A DNA stretch of 64,000 nucleotides from Nitrospira sp. CG24A. Lineage in GTDB: Bacteria > Nitrospirota > Nitrospiria > Nitrospirales > Nitrospiraceae. The notes under the pieces are model-generated. The model saw nothing but the letters and a program-made list of their open reading frames with translations, was not told the DNA's origin and ran no database searches. The stretch lies in the NCBI GenBank assembly GCA_002869925.2, contig NEWT02000035.1, forward strand, positions 188,177 to 252,176, in the 5' to 3' direction. A program made the translations under genes and the position numbers. This document shows positions 1 through 8,684 of the stretch, piece by piece; positions within the stretch are counted from its first letter, which is position 1, and the number at the start of each line of letters is the position of its first letter.

Positions 1-10
1 AGAGTGGCGG

Positions 11-30
11 GCCTTCGAATAGGCGAAGGC
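11..30 (+). terminator. Hairpin upstream of rpmE
   Basis: A perfect 7-bp inverted repeat (GCCTTCG, 6-nt loop, CGAAGGC) lies just before rpmE. No T-run follows, so it may be the end of the upstream transcript or a leader hairpin of rpmE. Confidence 0.3.
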
Positions 31-61
31 TGATGACTGTGATGGCGGGGGAGTGTAAATT

Positions 62-268
62 ATGAAGAAGGGCATCCATCCCGTGTACCGGGAAGTCGCA
101 GTGCATTGCGCCTGCGGTAATAAGTATAAGACCAGATCGACGGGCGGCGACATCAATGTCGATATCTGTTCGAACTGTCATCCGTTTTTCACGGGGACGC
201 AGAAGATTATCGACACCGAAGGGCGCGTTGAACGGTTCAAGAAGAAGTACGCGAAGAAAGACAAGTAG
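62..268 (+). CDS. rpmE: 50S ribosomal protein L31 (zinc-binding type)
   Basis: This 68-residue protein is L31 of the large ribosomal subunit. It begins [12 protein letters not shown] and carries the four zinc ligands of the C+ paralogue at Cys16, Cys18, Cys36 and Cys39. Length and ending (a basic KKKYAKKDK tail) match the family. A GGGGGAG ribosome-binding site sits about 7 nt before the ATG. A terminator hairpin follows the stop codon, so it may be transcribed separately from prfA. Confidence 0.97.
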   Translation: MKKGIHPVYREVAVHCACGNKYKTRSTGGDINVDICSNCHPFFTGTQKIIDTEGRVERFKKKYAKKDK

Positions 269-288
269 CTCGAGAAGGGATCATATGA

Positions 289-326
289 GGGACCCTGCTT
301 CGCTGAGGGGCAGGGTCTCTTTGTTT
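289..326 (+). terminator. Rho-independent terminator after rpmE
   Basis: GACCCTGC (291-298) pairs with GCAGGGTC (310-317) around a loop, followed by TCTTTGTTT. It separates rpmE from prfA. Confidence 0.75.
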
Positions 327-367
327 GTGTGCGGAAGGTTGAACGCGCATTCGAAGGAAACGGGGCT

Positions 368-1444
368 ATGGAAGCCGTGCTGCTGAAAAAATGGGAAGTG
401 CTGGCGACTCGATACGATGAGTTGACAAATCAGCTCATGGATCCGTCCATGATGAGTCAGCCCTCGCAGCTACACAAAGTCAATAAGGAGCGGACGGATA
501 TCGAACCGGCGGCCAAGCTTCTCGCCACCTATCGAGACAACGCAAGGCAGTTGGACGAAGCGGTTCAAATCCTTGCGGACTCCTCGGCCGGGAACGAGAT
601 GCATAAGATGGCGATGGAAGAGAGCGCCCAGCTCGAACGCCAGCAGGCGGAGATCGAGCAGCAGGCCCAAGAGTTTCTCATTCCCAAAGATCCGCGAGAC
701 GGAAAAAATCTGCTTTTCGAAATTCGTGCCGGGACCGGCGGTGACGAGGCGGCACTCTTCGCTGGCGAGTTGTTCCGCATGTACAGCAAGTACGCGGAGA
801 TCAAAGGTTTCAAGGTTGATATGGTCGAAGCCACAGAAACTACGGGTGGGGGCTACAAGGGGGTTGTTGCCCTCATCGAAGGCAAGGGTGCGTACAGTCA
901 TTTCAAGTTCGAAGCTGGGGTCCACCGGGTACAGCGTGTTCCCGTCACTGAGGCCAGCGGTCGGATTCACACGTCGACCGTGACTGTCGCGGTGATGCCC
1001 GAAGTGGACGAGGTCGATGTTCAGATCGATCCCATGGATCTTCGAATCGACACCTTCTGTTCATCCGGTGCCGGTGGCCAGAGCGTCAACACAACAAAGT
1101 CGGCCGTGCGGATCACCCATATCCCGACCGGTGTGGTAGTAAGTTGTCAGGACGAACGGTCGCAACTGAAGAACCGCACAAAGGCTATGCGGACTCTGCG
1201 GGCCAGAATTGTCGAGGCGGAGCGGGAGAAGCAAGACGCGGAAACCGCGCAGAACCGCAAGGCTCAGGTGGGCACGGGAGAGCGGAGCGAGAAGATCCGT
1301 ACCTATAACTTCCCGCAGAACCGGGTGACCGACCATCGTGTGGGGATAACCTTGCATAAGTTAGAGCAGGTGCTCGAAGGCGACCTCGACGAATTCGTTC
1401 AGGCACTGAAGGCGCAGCGGCAGCAGGAAGTGGGCGCGGCATAA
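368..1444 (+). CDS. prfA: Peptide chain release factor 1
   Basis: RF1 recognises UAA/UAG stop codons and triggers peptide release on the ribosome. The 358-residue protein has the catalytic GGQ motif at about residues 236-238 (SSGAGGQSVNTT) and the expected length. The ATG at 368 (MEAVLLKKW) is chosen because an RF1 N-terminus normally starts here; the frame stays open further upstream through the terminator region. prmC follows 1 nt after the stop, a classic pair because PrmC methylates the GGQ glutamine of RF1. Confidence 0.97.
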   Translation: MEAVLLKKWEVLATRYDELTNQLMDPSMMSQPSQLHKVNKERTDIEPAAKLLATYRDNARQLDEAVQILADSSAGNEMHKMAMEESAQLERQQAEIEQQAQEFLIPKDPRDGKNLLFEIRAGTGGDEAALFAGELFRMYSKYAEIKGFKVDMVEATETTGGGYKGVVALIEGKGAYSHFKFEAGVHRVQRVPVTEASGRIHTSTVTVAVMPEVDEVDVQIDPMDLRIDTFCSSGAGGQSVNTTKSAVRITHIPTGVVVSCQDERSQLKNRTKAMRTLRARIVEAEREKQDAETAQNRKAQVGTGERSEKIRTYNFPQNRVTDHRVGITLHKLEQVLEGDLDEFVQALKAQRQQEVGAA

Positions 1445-1445
1445 G

Positions 1446-2351
1446 ATGGATGCAGTCGCTCCTATCCCGCAGTCAACGAGACGGGCCACGCTCGGCGAGG
1501 CGATTGCCGAATCACGCCGTGTACTGGATCGTGCCGGTATTGAGAGCGCGGAGCAGGAGGCATGGTGGATTGTGCAGCATGTGCTCCGGCTTCCCGCGCA
1601 TTGTGTGGTGACCGACCGTGACCGATTGCTGGCTTCTGTTGAACTGGCGGGCGTAAAGGGGCTGGTCCAACGGCGGGTCGGTCGAGAACCCTTGCAATAT
1701 ATTTTAGGGACGCAAGAATTTTGCGGGCTGGAGTTTCATGTCGATCCGGCGGTGCTCATTCCGAGGCCGGAGACCGAGCTGCTGGTGGAGTATGTCGCAC
1801 AACGGATTTCTGCCGAGCAACCGGCCACTATCGTCGATGTCTGTACGGGGTCCGGGTGCATTGCTGTGGCGATTGCACGGCGGAGGCCTCGCGCTCGACT
1901 GATTGCCACCGACCTATCGAGTCGCGCTCTCGATGTTGCGAGGCAAAACGCTGTCCGCCATTCGGTAGGAGAGCGCATGATATGGCTGGAAGGCAACTTG
2001 CTGGGAGCATTGGCAGGGCAGAGGTTAGAGGGACAGGTTGATGTCATCGTCTCGAATCCTCCCTATATTGCGGAGGCTGATTGGGCGACACTCCAGCCAG
2101 AAGTGAGGCTGTTTGAACCGCGTGGCGCATTGATAGCAGGGCCCCAGGGGACGGAGTTGCATGAACGGCTGCTGCGAGAGGCAGGCCGGTACCTTTCTCC
2201 CGGCGGCGCGTTGATCCTCGAAATCGGCGCCGGTCAGGCGCGCGCGATCCGCCAGATCGTTGAGCAGATATCAGGGTACAGATTCCACCGGCTGGTTTAT
2301 GACGCAGCAGGGCTTGAGCGTGTGGTCATTGTCGAGCGAACAGACGGGTAG
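1446..2351 (+). CDS. prmC: Release-factor glutamine methyltransferase
   Basis: PrmC (HemK) is an S-adenosylmethionine-dependent enzyme that N5-methylates the glutamine of the GGQ motif in release factors. The 301-residue protein has an N-terminal helical domain, an SAM-binding motif near IVDVCTGSGCIAVAIA, and the diagnostic NPPY active-site motif at residues 204-207. It directly follows prfA, its substrate gene, and murA starts 9 nt downstream, so the three are probably co-transcribed. Confidence 0.96.
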   Translation: MDAVAPIPQSTRRATLGEAIAESRRVLDRAGIESAEQEAWWIVQHVLRLPAHCVVTDRDRLLASVELAGVKGLVQRRVGREPLQYILGTQEFCGLEFHVDPAVLIPRPETELLVEYVAQRISAEQPATIVDVCTGSGCIAVAIARRRPRARLIATDLSSRALDVARQNAVRHSVGERMIWLEGNLLGALAGQRLEGQVDVIVSNPPYIAEADWATLQPEVRLFEPRGALIAGPQGTELHERLLREAGRYLSPGGALILEIGAGQARAIRQIVEQISGYRFHRLVYDAAGLERVVIVERTDG

Positions 2352-2360
2352 AGGAAGACG

Positions 2361-3638
2361 ATGGATCGTACAATCATCACCGGCGGGACGCCGCTTCGAG
2401 GAGAAGTCCAGATCGGCGGGGCGAAGAATGCCGCGTTGCCGATCTTAGCGTCCACTATACTCGGCGGCGGGGAATGTGTGATGACGAATGTGCCTCGCGT
2501 GGTGGATGTCGTCACCATGGGCAAGCTGTTGGGCATCTTGGGCGCGAAGGTTCACTATGAGGGGAATTGCGCGGTCATTAATGCTGCCGTGATCACATCG
2601 ACCCAGGCCCCCTACGATCTGGTCAAGACGATGCGAGCCTCCGTGCTTGTCCTGGGGCCGCTGTTGGCGCGATGGGGAGAAGCCACGGTGTCGATGCCAG
2701 GTGGTTGTGCCATTGGATCGCGCCCCGTCAATCTCCACCTTGCCGGGTTGGCGAAAATGGGTGCGGATGTGTCGATGGAACATGGGTATATTCGGGCCAA
2801 AGCGAAGCGGTTGACGGGTGCGCAGATCTATTGCGATACGCCGACGGTCACGGGAACGGAAAATTTGATGATGGCCGCATCGCTCGCCCAGGGAACCACG
2901 GTGATTGAAAATGCGGCGAAGGAACCGGAAATCGTGGACCTCGCAAATTTTCTTATGAAGCGAGGGGCTCGCATCGACGGTGCCGGGTCGGATGTCATCA
3001 CGATCGAAGGGGTCCGTGAGTTGCACGGGAGTGATCATGACGTCATTCCCGATCGTATCGAAGCCGGTACCTATCTCGTGGCCGGAGCTATTACGCGGGG
3101 AACGGTGACGCTCAATCGGTGCCGCCCGAATCATATGGATGCCCTGCTGATGAAGCTGCGCGAAGCCGGTGTCGAGATACAGGTGGACAAGGAGCAGATC
3201 CATCTGAACGCGGGATCGCCGCTCAAAGGCATCGATATTCGGACGTTGCCCTATCCCGGATTCCCCACCGACATGCAGGCGCAGATGGTGGCCTTGATGA
3301 CGGTCGCCGAGGGCACAAGTGTGATTACGGAAACAGTATTCGAAAGCCGATTCATGCACGTTGAAGAGCTGCGACGGATGGGGGCCGACATCAAGGTCGA
3401 AGGCAATCGAGCGGTGGTGGCCGGACCGACTAAGTTGGCAGGAGCTCCGGTGATGGCATCCGATCTTCGTGCGAGCGCAGGGTTAGTGTTAGCCGGCTTG
3501 GCGGCAGAAGGCACCACAGAGATTCTCCGTGTCTACCATTTGGATCGGGGCTATGAGCGGATGGAAGAGAAACTGCGGGGGTTGGGCGCGACGATCACTC
3601 GGCACAAAGAAGGTGCGGCTCCGGCCGACAATTGTTGA
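2361..3638 (+). CDS. murA: UDP-N-acetylglucosamine 1-carboxyvinyltransferase
   Basis: MurA transfers enolpyruvate from phosphoenolpyruvate to UDP-GlcNAc, the first committed step of peptidoglycan synthesis in the cytoplasm. The 425-residue length is typical. The catalytic cysteine is present as Cys116 in the loop MPGGCAIGSRP, so the protein should be fosfomycin-sensitive by the usual rule for this family. It sits between prmC and hisG with only a 4-nt gap to hisG. Confidence 0.97.
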   Translation: MDRTIITGGTPLRGEVQIGGAKNAALPILASTILGGGECVMTNVPRVVDVVTMGKLLGILGAKVHYEGNCAVINAAVITSTQAPYDLVKTMRASVLVLGPLLARWGEATVSMPGGCAIGSRPVNLHLAGLAKMGADVSMEHGYIRAKAKRLTGAQIYCDTPTVTGTENLMMAASLAQGTTVIENAAKEPEIVDLANFLMKRGARIDGAGSDVITIEGVRELHGSDHDVIPDRIEAGTYLVAGAITRGTVTLNRCRPNHMDALLMKLREAGVEIQVDKEQIHLNAGSPLKGIDIRTLPYPGFPTDMQAQMVALMTVAEGTSVITETVFESRFMHVEELRRMGADIKVEGNRAVVAGPTKLAGAPVMASDLRASAGLVLAGLAAEGTTEILRVYHLDRGYERMEEKLRGLGATITRHKEGAAPADNC

Positions 3639-3642
3639 CATC

Positions 3643-4347
3643 ATGCTGACGATTGCCTTGTCGAAGGGAAAAATGTTGGATCTCACGCTCGACGTCTTTC
3701 GCCGGGCAGGTTATGCCATGGGCAGCCTCTCTACTGAAAGCCGTCGCTTGGTGTTTCCCTGCCCGGAGATCGACATGACGTTCCTGATCGTACGTCCGAC
3801 CGATGTGCCGACCTATGTCGAGTATGGCGCAGCGGACGTCGGGATCGTTGGGAAAGACGTGTTGATGGAGCAGGACAGCGACGTCTATGAACCATTGGAT
3901 TTAGGGTTCGGAGCGTGTAGAATCGCGGTCGCCGCCCTTAAGGGGCAGGCCTCGCGCGACCGACTGTCTTCAAAAATTCGGGTGGCGACGAAGTATCCGA
4001 AGATCACCGAGCGGTATTTCAATCAGCGTGGCCTGTCGGTCGAGATCGTCAAGTTATACGGCTCGATTGAATTGGCGCCGTTGGTCGGTCTGGCTGATCG
4101 GATTGTCGATCTGGTCGAGACCGGCAACACGCTCAAGGCGCATGGTCTTGTCGAGGTGGAGTGCATTGCGCAGTCTACTGCTCGGCTGATTGTCAATCGA
4201 GCGAGCCTGAAGCTGGAGCACGCGGTGGTCACAGAGTTAATTAAAAAGCTTCGGGCTGTCAGCGGCACATCAACAGGGTCTCGAACAGCTGCTCCGCGCA
4301 ACGCTTCGCGTGGGGCACGTCGAACGGTCAGACGCACACGCGCATGA
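3643..4347 (+). CDS. hisG: ATP phosphoribosyltransferase, short form
   Basis: HisG condenses ATP with PRPP in the first step of histidine synthesis. The 234-residue protein is the short form, which in known cases lacks the C-terminal regulatory ACT-like domain and needs HisZ; no hisZ is visible in the window. The start at 3643 (MLTIALSKGKML) matches the family, while the longer reading would run back into murA. The last ~25 residues are an unusual basic Arg/Ala-rich tail. hisD overlaps by ATGA. Confidence 0.95.
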   Translation: MLTIALSKGKMLDLTLDVFRRAGYAMGSLSTESRRLVFPCPEIDMTFLIVRPTDVPTYVEYGAADVGIVGKDVLMEQDSDVYEPLDLGFGACRIAVAALKGQASRDRLSSKIRVATKYPKITERYFNQRGLSVEIVKLYGSIELAPLVGLADRIVDLVETGNTLKAHGLVEVECIAQSTARLIVNRASLKLEHAVVTELIKKLRAVSGTSTGSRTAAPRNASRGARRTVRRTRA

Positions 4348-5627
4348 AGATTGTAGCCTCCACCGAGCGAGCCTTTCTCCCTACCCTCAAGAAAGTGGCG
4401 TCGCGTGCCCGTGTGCAGGGGGCTGCCGTCGAAAAGACGGTCAAGTCGATTTTGCAAGCCGTGGAACGGGGCGGCGATAGGGCTGTTCTCCGTTATACGA
4501 AACAATTCGACCGCGTCTCCATGAAGGAGACGGAGCTGCGCGTCACCCCCGAAGAGATCAAAGAGGCCTACTTCCACATTCGGAAAGACGAGGGCGACGC
4601 ACTCCGGTTTGCGGCCCAGCGGATCACGTCATTCCACGAACGCCAGCGCATCAAGACCTGGATGTATCAGGACAACGGGGCGACGTTGGGGCAGGTGGTC
4701 ACGCCCATCGATGCAGTCGGGGTGTACGTGCCGGGGGGCAAGGCCGTCTATCCTTCATCGGTCTTGATGTGCGCGATTCCGGCCAAGGTCGCAGGCGTCT
4801 CACGTGTCGTGATGTGCACGCCACCACAAAAAGGCCCGATCAATCCCTATTTGCTGGTTGCAGCCGACATCGCCGGCGTGACGGAGATTTATCGTGTCGG
4901 GGGTGTGCAAGCGATCGGAGCGATGGCTTATGGAACCAAGACAATCCAGCGCGTCGACAAAATCGTGGGTCCCGGCAATATTTACGTCGCAACGGCCAAG
5001 CGACTTCTCTATGGCACAGTCGGGATCGACATGGTGGCAGGCCCGAGCGAGCTGCTTGTCGTTGCAGATGGCGACGCCAAGCCCGCGCATGTCGCAGCCG
5101 ACTTGCTCTGCGAGGCGGAGCATGACGAAGATGCCCAGGTCTATCTCGTCACCACATCGGCTCAGTTGGCAAAAAATGTGGTGCAGCTTATCGGCAGCCA
5201 ATTGAAGGGTCTGCAACGGGAAAAGATCGCGGCCAAGTCCATCGCGCGCCATTCGGTGGCGTTCGTGGTCGCCACCATGGACGAAGCCATCGATGTCGCG
5301 AACCAGATCGCTCCGGAACATTTGACCCTCTCAGTCGATGAGCCGTTTGAGTATCTCGAGAAAATCCGTCATGCGGGGGCGTTGTTCTTGGGTCGCTACA
5401 CGCCGCCGTCGGTTGCCGATTACATTGCAGGCCCGAATCACGTCTTGCCGACCGGTGGATCGGCCCGCTTCTTTTCGGCACTCTCCGTCCACGATTACAT
5501 CAAGGTGAGCAACATCGTGCACTACACACGCGAAGAATTGAGCAAGGTGAAAGATCATCTCGTTCGTTTGGCCCATATCGAAGGATTCGACGCGCATGCC
5601 AAGTCGGCCCAGAGCAGGTTCTCATGA
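4344..5627 (+). CDS. hisD: Histidinol dehydrogenase
   Basis: HisD carries out the last two NAD-dependent oxidations, L-histidinol to L-histidine. The 427-residue protein is full length and contains the characteristic segments [32 protein letters not shown] and [11 protein letters not shown], plus the His-rich region near EHDEDAQ that contributes to zinc and catalytic sites in the family. Both ends overlap neighbours by ATGA (hisG upstream, hisB downstream), indicating translational coupling. Confidence 0.97.
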   Translation: MKIVASTERAFLPTLKKVASRARVQGAAVEKTVKSILQAVERGGDRAVLRYTKQFDRVSMKETELRVTPEEIKEAYFHIRKDEGDALRFAAQRITSFHERQRIKTWMYQDNGATLGQVVTPIDAVGVYVPGGKAVYPSSVLMCAIPAKVAGVSRVVMCTPPQKGPINPYLLVAADIAGVTEIYRVGGVQAIGAMAYGTKTIQRVDKIVGPGNIYVATAKRLLYGTVGIDMVAGPSELLVVADGDAKPAHVAADLLCEAEHDEDAQVYLVTTSAQLAKNVVQLIGSQLKGLQREKIAAKSIARHSVAFVVATMDEAIDVANQIAPEHLTLSVDEPFEYLEKIRHAGALFLGRYTPPSVADYIAGPNHVLPTGGSARFFSALSVHDYIKVSNIVHYTREELSKVKDHLVRLAHIEGFDAHAKSAQSRFS

Positions 5628-6232
5628 AGAAGAACGGATCGGCGCCGAGGCAGGCATCAATGCATCGTGCCACCAAGGAAACGGATATTCATGTCGGATG
5701 GGCGCTGGACGGCAGCGGACAGGGAAAGATCGACACCGGCATTCGCTTCTTCGACCACATGCTGGAGCTGCTGTCCAAGCACGGTTTCTTCGATCTGACC
5801 GTCCAGGCCAAAGGCGATATTGATATCGACGAGCACCACACGGTCGAGGATGTCGGCATCGTCATGGGCAAGGCCTTGCATCAAGCCTTGGGCGAAAAGG
5901 CAGGGATTAAACGGTTCGGATTTGCCTCAGCGCCGCTCGATGAAACGCTGGCGCAAGTCACCGTCGATCTCAGCGGCAGGCCCTATCTCGTCTATAACGT
6001 GGCGCTGCCTGATCGGAAGATCAAAGCGTTCGATTTAGGTCTATTCGAAGACTTTTTCCAGGCCTTCGTCACTCACGGCGGGCTCAATCTCCATGTCAAT
6101 CTTATCTACGGCCGCAATCCGCACCACATCATGGAAGCCATCTTCAAAGCGACGGCCAAGGCGCTCGATCAGGCCACGATGCTGGAAGAGCGGTTGGCCG
6201 GCAAAGTGCTCTCAACGAAGGGGATGTTATAG
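5624..6232 (+). CDS. hisB: Imidazoleglycerol-phosphate dehydratase
   Basis: HisB dehydrates imidazoleglycerol phosphate to imidazole acetol phosphate. The 202-residue protein is the monofunctional form, with no HisNB phosphatase domain. The manganese-binding motifs are visible: [25 protein letters not shown] and [14 protein letters not shown]. It is coupled to hisD by an ATGA overlap. After it the his operon is interrupted by about 6.8 kb of accessory DNA before hisH. Confidence 0.97.
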   Translation: MKKNGSAPRQASMHRATKETDIHVGWALDGSGQGKIDTGIRFFDHMLELLSKHGFFDLTVQAKGDIDIDEHHTVEDVGIVMGKALHQALGEKAGIKRFGFASAPLDETLAQVTVDLSGRPYLVYNVALPDRKIKAFDLGLFEDFFQAFVTHGGLNLHVNLIYGRNPHHIMEAIFKATAKALDQATMLEERLAGKVLSTKGML

Positions 6233-6266
6233 TTCAGAGAGAGCATCAATATCTGTTGGTCTGAAG

Positions 6267-6294
6267 GGGCAGGCTTCTGAGAAGGAGCCTGCCC
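6267..6294 (+). terminator. Hairpin after hisB
   Basis: Perfect 9-bp arms GGGCAGGCT / AGCCTGCCC with a 10-nt loop lie 34 nt after the hisB stop and are followed by GTTGTGTTT. This is a plausible terminator for the first half of the his operon. Confidence 0.6.
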
Positions 6295-6435
6295 GTTGTG
6301 TTTCAACGAATTGCTTTATCCCAAGAGCTCGCATAGAATTCAGGCATAGAATTAGGGCGCTGGTCAATTCCGGAGACTCCAAGCCGCGCATCGTTTTTTG
6401 TCGCCCGTACTCAGGTTTGGGGAGAGTGTTGAACA

Positions 6436-6696
6436 ATGCCCACCATTAGCGTGTTTTATGGGATTGTCATCAAGATGTTTTTCAATGATCACGTCCCACC
6501 GCATTTCCATGCGGAATATGCGGAATTTACGGCCACGGTGGACATTAGAAACCTTCAGGTACTAGAGGGGAAGTTGCCTCGCCGAGCGCTGGATTTGGTG
6601 CAAGACTGGGCCGAACTACATCGTGAGGAGCTGATCAATGACTGGAATCTCTGCAGGGCAAAGGAGTCTCCAAAGCCGATCGCCCCGCTTTTATAA
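6436..6696 (+). CDS. DUF4160 family protein
   Basis: This 86-residue protein matches what I know of DUF4160: a start like MPTISVFYGIVIKMFFNDHVPPHFHAEY with the PPHFH segment, and an ending where the chain meets EDWNLxxA-like residues. Function is unknown. Proteins of this family are commonly encoded next to DUF2442 genes, as here (12-nt gap), and the pair is often suspected of being toxin-antitoxin-like; that is unproven. It is part of the DNA separating hisB from hisH. Confidence 0.8.
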   Translation: MPTISVFYGIVIKMFFNDHVPPHFHAEYAEFTATVDIRNLQVLEGKLPRRALDLVQDWAELHREELINDWNLCRAKESPKPIAPLL

Positions 6697-6707
6697 AGAG
6701 GATATCG

Positions 6708-6962
6708 ATGTACTGGGATGTCGTTGAAGTGAAGCCGTTGGAAGCACTTGGATTGTTTGTGCGCTTCACAGACGGGCTGTCGGGTGAAGTTCGTTTCAGC
6801 CCCGAGCATCTCAGTGGAGTGTTTGAGCCGTTGAAGGACCCAGCGTATTTCAAGCAAGTATACGTTGATCACGGTGCCGTAGCTTGGCCTGGCCAGATCG
6901 ATTTAGCGCCGGATGCGATGTATAAGGAGATCAAAGCCAACGGGGTATGGGTGTTGGCCTAA
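6708..6962 (+). CDS. DUF2442 family protein
   Basis: An 84-residue protein with the DUF2442 pattern (WDVVEVKPLEALGLFVRFTDG, then EVRFSPEHLSGVFEPLKDPAYF and VYVDHGAVAWPGQIDLAPDAMY). Function is unknown. It is preceded by an AGAGGA ribosome-binding site and follows the DUF4160 gene closely; the 63-aa gene starts 4 nt after its stop. Partner-protein or antitoxin roles are inference only. Confidence 0.8.
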   Translation: MYWDVVEVKPLEALGLFVRFTDGLSGEVRFSPEHLSGVFEPLKDPAYFKQVYVDHGAVAWPGQIDLAPDAMYKEIKANGVWVLA

Positions 6963-6965
6963 CTG

Positions 6966-7157
6966 ATGCCCTCGAAGATAGTCAAATGGAAGCATGATGG
7001 TCAACCCCGCATATTTCTGGGGTACGATTTCAGCAAAGGCGTTCGAGGAAAGTATGCCAAACAGTATGCAGAGGGAAGTAATGTGGCTGTGCTCTCGCCG
7101 GATGTTGCGAAGATATTTCGAACTTCGGAGTCTGTAAATAAGGCGTTAGAACCTTAG
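6966..7157 (+). CDS. Small hypothetical protein, 63 aa
   Basis: A 63-residue basic protein starting 4 nt after the DUF2442 gene. Its second half (GVRGKYAKQYAEGSNVAVLSPDVAKIFRTSESVNKAL, quoted in part) looks like small antitoxin-like proteins with a VRGKY start and a DPDVAxxFPDSxSVNxALR ending that I have seen in toxin-antitoxin-type loci. Here part of the usual N-terminus appears replaced. The family cannot be confirmed by eye. Confidence 0.55.
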   Translation: MPSKIVKWKHDGQPRIFLGYDFSKGVRGKYAKQYAEGSNVAVLSPDVAKIFRTSESVNKALEP

Positions 7158-7199
7158 TCCGAGTTGGAAGAAAGCCTTCGAGAAAGTTGTCGGCCTGAC

Positions 7200-7228
7200 G
7201 CACCACATCATGTAAACCATCTTCAAGG
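7200..7228 (+). repeat. Vestige resembling the 3' part of hisB
   Basis: The 29 bases here match hisB 6121-6149 at about 26 positions (GCACCACATCATG, then CCATCTTCAA). In the hisB frame they would encode a HHIM-(stop)-TIFKA remnant. The rest of 7158-7538 holds no gene I can support. This may be the trace of a duplicated or foreign hisB end. Confidence 0.4.
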
Positions 7229-7538
7229 CTCTGCTCGGCAGTCCTGCGTTGTACATTTCACGTCTCACCTTTTACGATTCTTAAGAACACAGCCTCGCCG
7301 TTCACTCTTCCAACGCTCCCGCGCTTCCCCGTATTGAGTGCATGTGTGTTCTCTGAAGTAGGTACTTCTAAACTCCCTCGAAAAACCCGTTGACGGGTTC
7401 CTATCTTTCTGCCAGCATGTCTTCCCTCGCTGTGAACCGAATTGGGTGTTGACGTGCCGGACGCCAAAGGGAACGAGAGCAGCAACAAAGAAGCGCCCAA
7501 GGACTCGTTCTCAATTACTCCACCAGCCATTACGATGC

Positions 7539-8684
7539 CTAACAGGCTGTTGACAAACCCTCTCCTGCTCCCGTCGCGAGTGTGATAAGAGAAGGCTCCG
7601 CATTGAGGTCTGAATGGACGATTTCGTTCCCGTCCAACATCGCGAGAATGGGTCTGTTCTTGTAGAGGCCGGCGATGTAGCGCTTTTCATAGTCAATCAC
7701 ACGGTAGGGATGTCGCCCTGCTTCTCCAGGCTGCGTGACGGTCACTTCTTGGAGATCGCGGTGGGTCACCTGCGACCGATACCATTTTGACCCTTTGGGT
7801 TGGACATTCACTGCACCGAATAAGCCCATGCCCAATTGGCCGCCGTCCCCCTCGCCCCCCACCGTGGTTCCGGCGGAATACGCAAAGTAGGTCCCTTCGC
7901 GAAATGCGCGATAGCGATACATGGCACTCTGTCCTGGCTTCACAAGCGTGCCCTGCTGCTCAAGCTCAGGGCGTATCGAATCTATAGCTGGATTCCCACC
8001 GGTATTGACGAGGCCTCGGTTTAAGCCGACATTGTCTCCATCCATTCCACAGACCCACTGACGCTCCAGGGTAGAGACGGGACATTCTTCCCTGGTTACA
8101 GGGACATATCCCAAGCCGTTGACGTGGAATGAGGCAACCCGTGTATGCGGCCAATCGTTGCTGATTGCGGTAGCGTTGACGAGATCTCTTCCGGCCTTCT
8201 TAGGATCATTGCTCTTGGGGTCATACACAATACCGCTCGGATCTTCCATGTGGCGAGGCACTTTGCCGTCGTATTGCTCGGGACCACGTGTGCGCTCATC
8301 TGGAACCTCTCGCATCAAGAGGTTGTGAAAGCGTACCTCAAGGCAATCACCTTCGTTGGCACGCAATACAAGTGGGCGAGGACGCTTGTCATCTCGCAGT
8401 TTGACATTGCCAGGGGCGTCCTTAAGGTTGGAATCGTTGAGGGGGGTGCCATCGGACAGGACGACATCTTGCTTGAGGGCGAATAACATGCCTGCGGGGT
8501 TAAACGCCCCATACCGATTCAGCACGACCGCATGTTCCAACGCCACAACTTCGGCCTTGAGCAAACGCTCGCACTTCAGGGGAGTGGCATGCTGATTGAC
8601 CATGGGGACTCCGGAGCAGCCAACGGCTGTGACAAGCCACCCTGCGACGCTTACCACACTCCAATAATGTCCAGCGGATCTCAT
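7539..8684 (-). CDS. Multicopper-oxidase-like lipoprotein, truncated
   Basis: The 381-residue product begins with a lipoprotein-type signal (MRSAGHYWSVVSVAGW...VGCSG) and has cupredoxin-like text reminiscent of the N-terminal part of very large secreted multicopper oxidases: LRANEGDCLEVRFHNLL, RVASFHVNGLGYVP and GTYFAYSAGTTVGGEGDGGQLGMGLFGAV. The C-terminal copper-binding HCH-type motifs are absent and the chain ends abruptly, so it is probably a truncated remnant. The start at 8684 has a strong GAGGAGG site 5 nt upstream. The stop TAG lies in a TAACAGGCTGTTGACAAA half-repeat. An intact short protein is possible. Confidence 0.5.
   Translation of the reverse strand: MRSAGHYWSVVSVAGWLVTAVGCSGVPMVNQHATPLKCERLLKAEVVALEHAVVLNRYGAFNPAGMLFALKQDVVLSDGTPLNDSNLKDAPGNVKLRDDKRPRPLVLRANEGDCLEVRFHNLLMREVPDERTRGPEQYDGKVPRHMEDPSGIVYDPKSNDPKKAGRDLVNATAISNDWPHTRVASFHVNGLGYVPVTREECPVSTLERQWVCGMDGDNVGLNRGLVNTGGNPAIDSIRPELEQQGTLVKPGQSAMYRYRAFREGTYFAYSAGTTVGGEGDGGQLGMGLFGAVNVQPKGSKWYRSQVTHRDLQEVTVTQPGEAGRHPYRVIDYEKRYIAGLYKNRPILAMLDGNEIVHSDLNAEPSLITLATGAGEGLSTAC

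Noticed and set aside
2445..3359. Minus-strand 304-codon reading inside murA
   Set aside because: It lies wholly opposite murA, which has strong family support, and has no ribosome-binding site or recognisable protein text.
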